Assembly (NCBI GenBank): GCA_016178785.1
Contig: JACOSO010000041.1
Coordinates: forward strand, 1-59,199
DNA: 59,199 nucleotides
Direction of reading: 5' to 3'
From: Bacteroidota bacterium
GTDB lineage: Bacteria; Bacteroidota; Bacteroidia; Cytophagales; Cyclobacteriaceae
The notes under the pieces are model-generated. The model was not told where the DNA came from. It searched no databases and saw only the letters and a list, made by a program, of their open reading frames with translations. Of the stretch, positions 57,101 through 59,199 are shown in pieces (positions within the stretch are counted from its first letter, which is position 1; every line of letters begins with the position of its first letter). The position numbers and the translations under genes were made by a program.

Positions 57101-59199
57101 ATTCTTTTAGACGGTGTGACTAAAGTGGTCGGAGCCGTTCAATTCACTAATTATACTGTTTCCACCGCACTGGCACCGGGCACTTACGTAATTAGTGTTA
57201 AGCAAAACTATGGATCGGCTTGTCAACTTGATCAAGATGTAGTTATCGGTCGCGATGCCTTGCCTCCATTGGTAGATTTGGCTTCAGCAATCGTACCAAA
57301 TACGGCTTGCGATGCAACTGTATACAATGGACAAATTCAAATCAGCGTAGCCCAAGACCCGGCAGATCCGCTTGTGGGAACTACCTACAATATCGACATG
57401 GCGCCTGATCCGAACAATGGATTTCCGTTGGCGGCTCAACCTTCCGGCAATTATCCCGCAGCCAGTCTTGGTCCCAACAGTTATACCTTTAGCGTAACAG
57501 CTTCATCAGGCTGTAGCACCTCCAAAACATTTACACTTAACGATAACCCTTCAATCTCTCAATTGTTGGCTGCCAACGTAGCGGTTACAGACGCAGAATA
57601 TTGCACTGCTGCATTGGAAAAATCAGCCCAAGCCATTGTAAGCCAAGTTAACCTTATTGGTGGTGGAGCGGAGATTTTAGATGACTATGAATTCAATTGG
57701 TATTCTGCAGGCACTGCGTTTACAGCTGTGGCGGCAACTGATCTTCTAACTGTTCCAGGTTCTGCTTTCGCTGTAAACAATAAAGTTTTATTAAATCTGG
57801 GAGGTGGCACATTCCCTGTCGGGCTTTCACCTGGTAAAGAGTTTTTTGTAAAGACAGTGGCAGGTACTGTAATCAGTTTATCGGCAACGATGGGTGGGCC
57901 CACTGTCGATGTCACTGCTGATGGTTCAGGTAATATTTCCTCTAATCAGCTTTCAGCTCTCGGTGTATCCGGAGCTGTAAAGGGCGGTGAAGAATTTTCT
58001 AATGTTGGTGCACCACTTCCGGGTTCTCCTGTCTGGAAGGGTACTTATTATGGAGTGACTACGAAGAAAACGGATGCTTCTGCAACTGGCGGTATTGGTT
58101 GCGCAAGTGCGCCAATTACCTTAACCATCAATGACAAATCAGTTAGCCCATCGATCACGCTCACTCCATCTGGAGACGCATCGTGCGACCCTGCTTTCTT
58201 CGAAGGAAAAATTCAGGTTGATGTAACAACAGCCTCAGGCCCTGGTATGGCACAAACATATGGGTACGCTTGGGTTCCAAATGGAGGTGCCGGGCAACCG
58301 ACAAATTCAGCGTCAGGAAATTCTGGCGTTGCAAATATGTTTACAGGCCTCAATGACGGATCATATTCATTAACTGCCACGAACGATATCACAGGATGCC
58401 CAAGCACGCTGTCGACCACCATTGTTCGCGATACACCCCCCGTATTTACCGTGAGTGCAACAGCTAACAACCAAACCTTTTGTAGTCTGCCTTTCAACGG
58501 AAGCATCAATGGCATTCAGGCGTTCGTCAATGGAATAGGAGGGACTGTTGATGATTTTGACTACGTATGGTTCAGAACAGATTTATTACCGGCATCTAAA
58601 GTATTAGATGGTCAAAATGCAGCAATTACAGTAGAGGATCAATTGACCAGTGTTACCTATGCCGCTATTGGATTGGATAAGTATTTCGTGAAAGCGGTAA
58701 GGAAATCTCCGATCAATGCAGTAGAGGCAACTATTGCTGCCTTTGCTGCTGCTAGTGGTGGTTACACATTTAATCTTGGAGATTATATAAAATTAGCCTC
58801 CGGGCAGATTTATAAATTCACCGGACCCCTTAAGACAAATGCCGGAGATTATACTTTGTCAGGAGCAATTTCAGGTGCGGGATGCGAGTCTGCTGCATTA
58901 AGGAAGGACATATTGGATGATAGGGTATATCCTCAAGTAAGTCTTGCCACCGTTAGCAGCACCTCATGTGATGCTAATTTTGATGGACAGATTACGGTGA
59001 CGGCCACGACCGCATCAGGTCCTGGGGCAGGAGCGAACTACAACTTTGTATGGACGAGCGATCCTGATATGGGCGGTGCAGCCTACAGTGCCTCGAACTC
59101 AGCTACTAATAACACAGCCAGTCCATTCTCAACGGTGAATACGGATTTGATCGGCCCTCAAGCGGGCGCGTTCACCAATCCTTACACAGTACGGGTGAC
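48179..59199 (+). CDS. Second giant Ig-repeat adhesin, C-terminus outside window
   Basis: An open frame from ATG 48179 runs 3673 codons to the window edge without a stop. It is a paralogue of giant 1: signal peptide (ending AAFSQ); calcium-type Cys loop (CNNGIDDDGDGFIDCFDKKC); six FG-GAP motifs (DLDRDGIPEV, DFDGDGKSEI, DIDGDGKLNV, DFNGDGAAEV and others); RKLWNQHGYF; a CARDB-like domain; and from about residue 700 at least 28 Ig-like domains with paired Cys. A five-unit tandem block covers residues 1243-2242, and two domains carry inserted beta modules. The T9SS sorting domain should lie beyond the window. An in-frame ATG at 48194 is an alternative start. The gene lies 17 bases after the propeller gene. 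Confidence 0.88.
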   Translation, partial: MNKPVMKRQALLLLFSLVTVTAAFSQEICNNGIDDDGDGFIDCFDKKCANNAACAGSFLGNDVICQAKPAAFPQFSMKLKWQSPNKTTNHLNRASVGDLDRDGIPEVIVNEIENDYIYILNGKDGTVKKSLKVGFSLDRDPMIGNIDNSNCAWIFVSGGNYVYAYDCNLNFKWKSTLLSASPTLMGLADFDGDGKSEIYCRDEILAAESGIRIVKGTNSANASQAPIAVDILDAAGNVAGTGDNKLELISGCNIFSVNLGARTLNSGSLTLKKSAANYFYWQKNGNTSHTSVADYNQDGKLDVIASGSTGAQSANATVFFWDVQNNVVKTYIDANPASVFIAGCSNTSGTYYKNGWQNGIGRLNIADIDGDGKLNVSYISGKYMYALDENFNQKWRITVNEETSGYTGCTVYDFNGDGAAEVVYRDEQFLYIINGKDGTTNTQQQCIARTNFEYPIVSDIDGDGTTELCVTCGFDDALAWSNFCSIAYSQNSCVRVFQSAGVPWVPSRKLWNQHGYFNVNVNDDLTIPKVMQKQTAIFSTGVCTVTSNRPLNSFLNQSPFLDSKGCPTYASPDLVNVQALFQVQPPTCPNTDFTVTIGVKNQGDVTINTNVPVTFYNGDPTKAGATKLNTVNIPVNLSKNQTQTFTSLTVTGTGGSFNLYISLNDAGTSVPTPIVLPNTPILECDYGNVISANVVPKSVKITATKVNDNVKCVGATVPDNGAATASVGGNTVDYNFYWFNGAVAGAPNYTGVSYSGLAAGTYKVFATHKTANCNSDTASVTIIRVDKAPMVATIVVDKPNTSCSSPNGQMHAVVNGGDPINDYTYKWYEGNDIFTSPEVGVGYIASNLKGGKTYTVLVTDIASGCQTITSLAVPDNTSSPVVSATKTDAVCVPANSGSASATVGGATAGYTFNWYIGAVTKPSPDFTGATYNSIPAGSYTVTATENTSGCLSLPVTVSVNLPPPFTVNTSMLTQQTMCNPATPNGSATADVGGVTAGYTFNWFTGQSTAPANAIAGPTNLASGIYTVKATNDATGCTATNEVTITQNLTYPVVSLTPSPNSTCDPTKGSNAFNGSVSATVTYNGNPVVDPVGANFSLVWHNGALATDPVIGGNTTSISQLNGGSYTLVVTRTDLGCAAAPVTATVTNTTTLPALTTSQTPSTNCDPLLKNGIAEVTQVNGIGVGFTANFTYQWHTGVGTGSPIAGATNAKLSNVQGGAANNYTVLVTDKTTGCQNTATVLVADAKVLPTLSLAKTDNTVCNPALTSPAVNYNGSVTATVTNQVGGLGNYTFTFGGGAGAGTQLASPNQNQYTVLNGGATAYTAFTTQTPTGCVSSTSSIVVNNVLALPVIVTSNTASTNCVAGKEDGQARVTTVDGTAVGAAVGYTYSWSGPGAPAFPVSPVPNTSNTSQVIKVQGGAGYNYTVTVTHQTNGCQNTATLNVPDAKVLPVLSLAEVDNTVCNPGLTSPAVNYNGSVTATVTNQLGGLANYTFVFGGGAGAGTQLASPNQNQYTVLNGGATAYTAQATQTSTGCVSSVANIVVNNVLALPVIVTSATSSTNCVAGKEDGQARVTTVDGTAVGAAVGYTYLWTGPVAPAFSVAGNATKTLAQLTQVQGGAGYDYAVQVTHQTNGCQNTAAVNVPDAKVLPVLTLAKADNTVCDPTLTSPAVAFNGSVTTTITNQLGALGNYTFAYAGGGAQTPGGGSKGSPTANVWSQLNGGATAYTVQVTQTPTGCISAVSSIVVGNAPAAMTMATNSIGSTNCVAGKEDGQAVVTQVDGAAAVSAGFVYAWTGPGAPAFPVTNGTNNANTLDLIKLQGGAGYDYTVLVTRQSDGCQLSKLVNVPDAKVLPTLTLSKVDNTICDPTLTSPAAAFSGSVTATITNQLGGLGNYTFAYGGGVSAGVKGSPTANAWSQLNGGATAYTVQATQTPTGCVSAVASIMVSNAPAVMTIATSATSSTNCVAGKEDGQTSVTQVDGAAAVAAGFVYAWTGPGAFSVNNGTNNANTKDLIKLQGGAGYDYSVVVTRQTDGCQVTKAVNVPDAKILPTLTLSKVDNTICNPALTSPPTAYTGSVTTTITNQLGALSNYSFTYTDVAGQTPGGGQPGSPTANVWSQLNGGSGAYTVQVTQTPTGCVSAIASTTLLSNAPLPMTIATSSTGSTNCIAGKEDGKASVTQVDGAPAVAAGFTYVWTGPAAPAFAVNNGTNNANTKDLIKLQGGAGYDYTVVVTRQTDGCQVTKAVNVSDNKAIPVLTLTPQPNTICDPSKTNPPVTFDGQVSAVVNSAGNYTGNVSGDFTFTWNTGLTGVGQNLLLNQDVGTYSVTAVHTNTGCTSALTSTNVTSAKTLPTITTDQSPSTNCVGGTADGIAKVLDVTPHGKNYDYKWFDGNSTAGAPGPTTLNTVATTNNYTGVQGGLSGASLIQYTVEVTILQTGCQNSQSVGVADDKKVPILGPLKETDNTICTGIPDGTANVDTGLATAVVYRGANQPAPLYPGFTFAWTGPAAFTATGTSITQRGAGVYSLTTTNTVSNCTSNPVTVTIKDNLFTPKIDVVPTPQTSCDTSSPNGALSASIDETAIGGGAVVTAGYTYTWVNNVTGATLAGPGPVPANAISGQKGNQNYTISVIRNSTQCQNSQTVFLDEILTIPTAIVAITNLSLCTPNYNGKLVATPAPGAIASYDYFWYDGGNAADENAVIAVNNAGLFGTVTTNTYDRLVSGDYTVVVRDKTTKCVSTQVISTVANNILAINPVAENTTIPTACSVLDGKLTAAVHLKSLANFSALAATDELTIGAAIGLAVNDQVIIGRNGALTLPAPLLTDQTYFVKTIVGGTVITLSATAGGATIDLTTDGDGTITDFTTAGYTFNWFNSVPSGIIPASPISYYTFPINPPNFGALTPSGSNPSNVYSGITNGLYSVEVTDNATGCKNFISHTLPFLGSHAVIKISKTNSTKCAPIADDGSITILIEDPAGAPVGANYDILLDGVTKVVGAVQFTNYTVSTALAPGTYVISVKQNYGSACQLDQDVVIGRDALPPLVDLASAIVPNTACDATVYNGQIQISVAQDPADPLVGTTYNIDMAPDPNNGFPLAAQPSGNYPAASLGPNSYTFSVTASSGCSTSKTFTLNDNPSISQLLAANVAVTDAEYCTAALEKSAQAIVSQVNLIGGGAEILDDYEFNWYSAGTAFTAVAATDLLTVPGSAFAVNNKVLLNLGGGTFPVGLSPGKEFFVKTVAGTVISLSATMGGPTVDVTADGSGNISSNQLSALGVSGAVKGGEEFSNVGAPLPGSPVWKGTYYGVTTKKTDASATGGIGCASAPITLTINDKSVSPSITLTPSGDASCDPAFFEGKIQVDVTTASGPGMAQTYGYAWVPNGGAGQPTNSASGNSGVANMFTGLNDGSYSLTATNDITGCPSTLSTTIVRDTPPVFTVSATANNQTFCSLPFNGSINGIQAFVNGIGGTVDDFDYVWFRTDLLPASKVLDGQNAAITVEDQLTSVTYAAIGLDKYFVKAVRKSPINAVEATIAAFAAASGGYTFNLGDYIKLASGQIYKFTGPLKTNAGDYTLSGAISGAGCESAALRKDILDDRVYPQVSLATVSSTSCDANFDGQITVTATTASGPGAGANYNFVWTSDPDMGGAAYSASNSATNNTASPFSTVNTDLIGPQAGAFTNPYTVRV
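51905..54904 (+). repeat. Five two-domain tandem units in giant 2
   Basis: Units start at 51905, 52505, 53102, 53708 and 54296 and the block ends at 54904: 600, 597, 606, 588 and 609 bases. The first domain of each starts around LTLSKVDNTICxPxLTSP and holds TNQLGxLxNYTF; the second starts SSTNCVAGKEDGQA and ends near GGAGYDYxVxVTxQTDGCQ. Unit length varies by small in-frame indels in loops. Confidence 0.9.
56519..56731 (+). other. Beta module inserted in an Ig domain (1)
   Basis: Residues 2781-2851 of giant 2 interrupt an Ig-like domain between its first strands and the conserved GYTFNWF strand. The insert reads ATDELTIGAAIGLAVNDQVI, LTDQTYFVKTIVGGTVITLS and GGATIDLTTDGDGTIT. It resembles the small module in phage structural proteins that runs LTVTxHGLxxGDxVxF, GLxAGTTYYV, FQLSAxxGGxxI. 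Confidence 0.55.
57737..57940 (+). other. Beta module inserted in an Ig domain (2)
   Basis: Residues 3187-3254 of giant 2 read TDLLTVPGSAFAVNNKVLL, FPVGLSPGKEFFVKTVAG and TVISLSATMGGPTVDVTADG. It matches the module at 56519-56731 in order and in the FFVKT..GTVISLSAT.GG core, but here it follows the FNWY strand, so the insertion point in the host Ig domain differs. Confidence 0.55.

Overview
The window comes from a Bacteroidota chromosome, most likely order Cytophagales. The evidence is Bacteroidota-type signal peptides, several PorP/SprF-family proteins, type IX secretion (T9SS) type B C-terminal sorting domains, DUF3667, candidate TAnnTTTG promoter elements, few Shine-Dalgarno sites, and moderate GC with AT-rich intergenic spacers. 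Family or genus cannot be fixed from sequence reading alone.

Positions 1-18851 are mostly core genes with small accessory ones between them. In order: the start of a secreted protein (minus); a DEDDh exonuclease behind a small protein that looks like the decayed core of a Mur ligase (minus); the replicative helicase dnaB with a tiny beta-flower protein; a zinc-free MDR oxidoreductase facing a short TPR protein; etfB-etfA; a bifunctional nuclease with a UVR motif, a HicBA toxin-antitoxin pair and a nucleoside:H+ symporter in one tight run; a TPR histidine kinase followed by a TPR protein; a minus-strand HEAT-like/DUF3667 pair; a possible 33-residue membrane peptide; a hot-dog thioesterase; gyrB; and polyphosphate kinase 1.

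Positions 18855-59199, over two thirds of the window, hold a large cell-surface system present as two consecutive paralogous cassettes. Cassette A: a minus-strand outer-membrane beta-barrel (18855-19628), a DUF4382 lipoprotein, a PorP/SprF barrel fused to a periplasmic linker and SPOR-like domain (20642-22216), a seven-bladed FG-GAP propeller/Ig/PKD protein with a T9SS type B C-terminus (22303-25533), a 5279-residue adhesin with about 42 Ig-like domains (25540-41379), and a short PorP/SprF protein (41386-42306). Cassette B repeats this order: barrel (42329-43192, minus), PorP-SPOR (43381-44898), propeller protein (44913-48161), and a second giant adhesin (48179 onward) still open at the window end after 3673 codons. 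By analogy with the SprB/SprF gliding adhesin system, the PorP-like proteins probably help export or hold the giant adhesins at the outer membrane, and the SPOR domains would tie the barrels to peptidoglycan.

The giants contain higher-order tandem repeats. Giant 1 has a block of four two-domain units (29074-31512) and a block of six (34900-38985), several of the latter carrying Asp/Gly-rich loops. Giant 2 has five two-domain units totalling 3000 nt (51905-54904) that are strongly conserved in protein but heavily scrambled at synonymous sites, and at least two Ig domains interrupted by a small beta module like those of phage structural proteins. No tRNA, rRNA, CRISPR array, transposase or integrase was seen.
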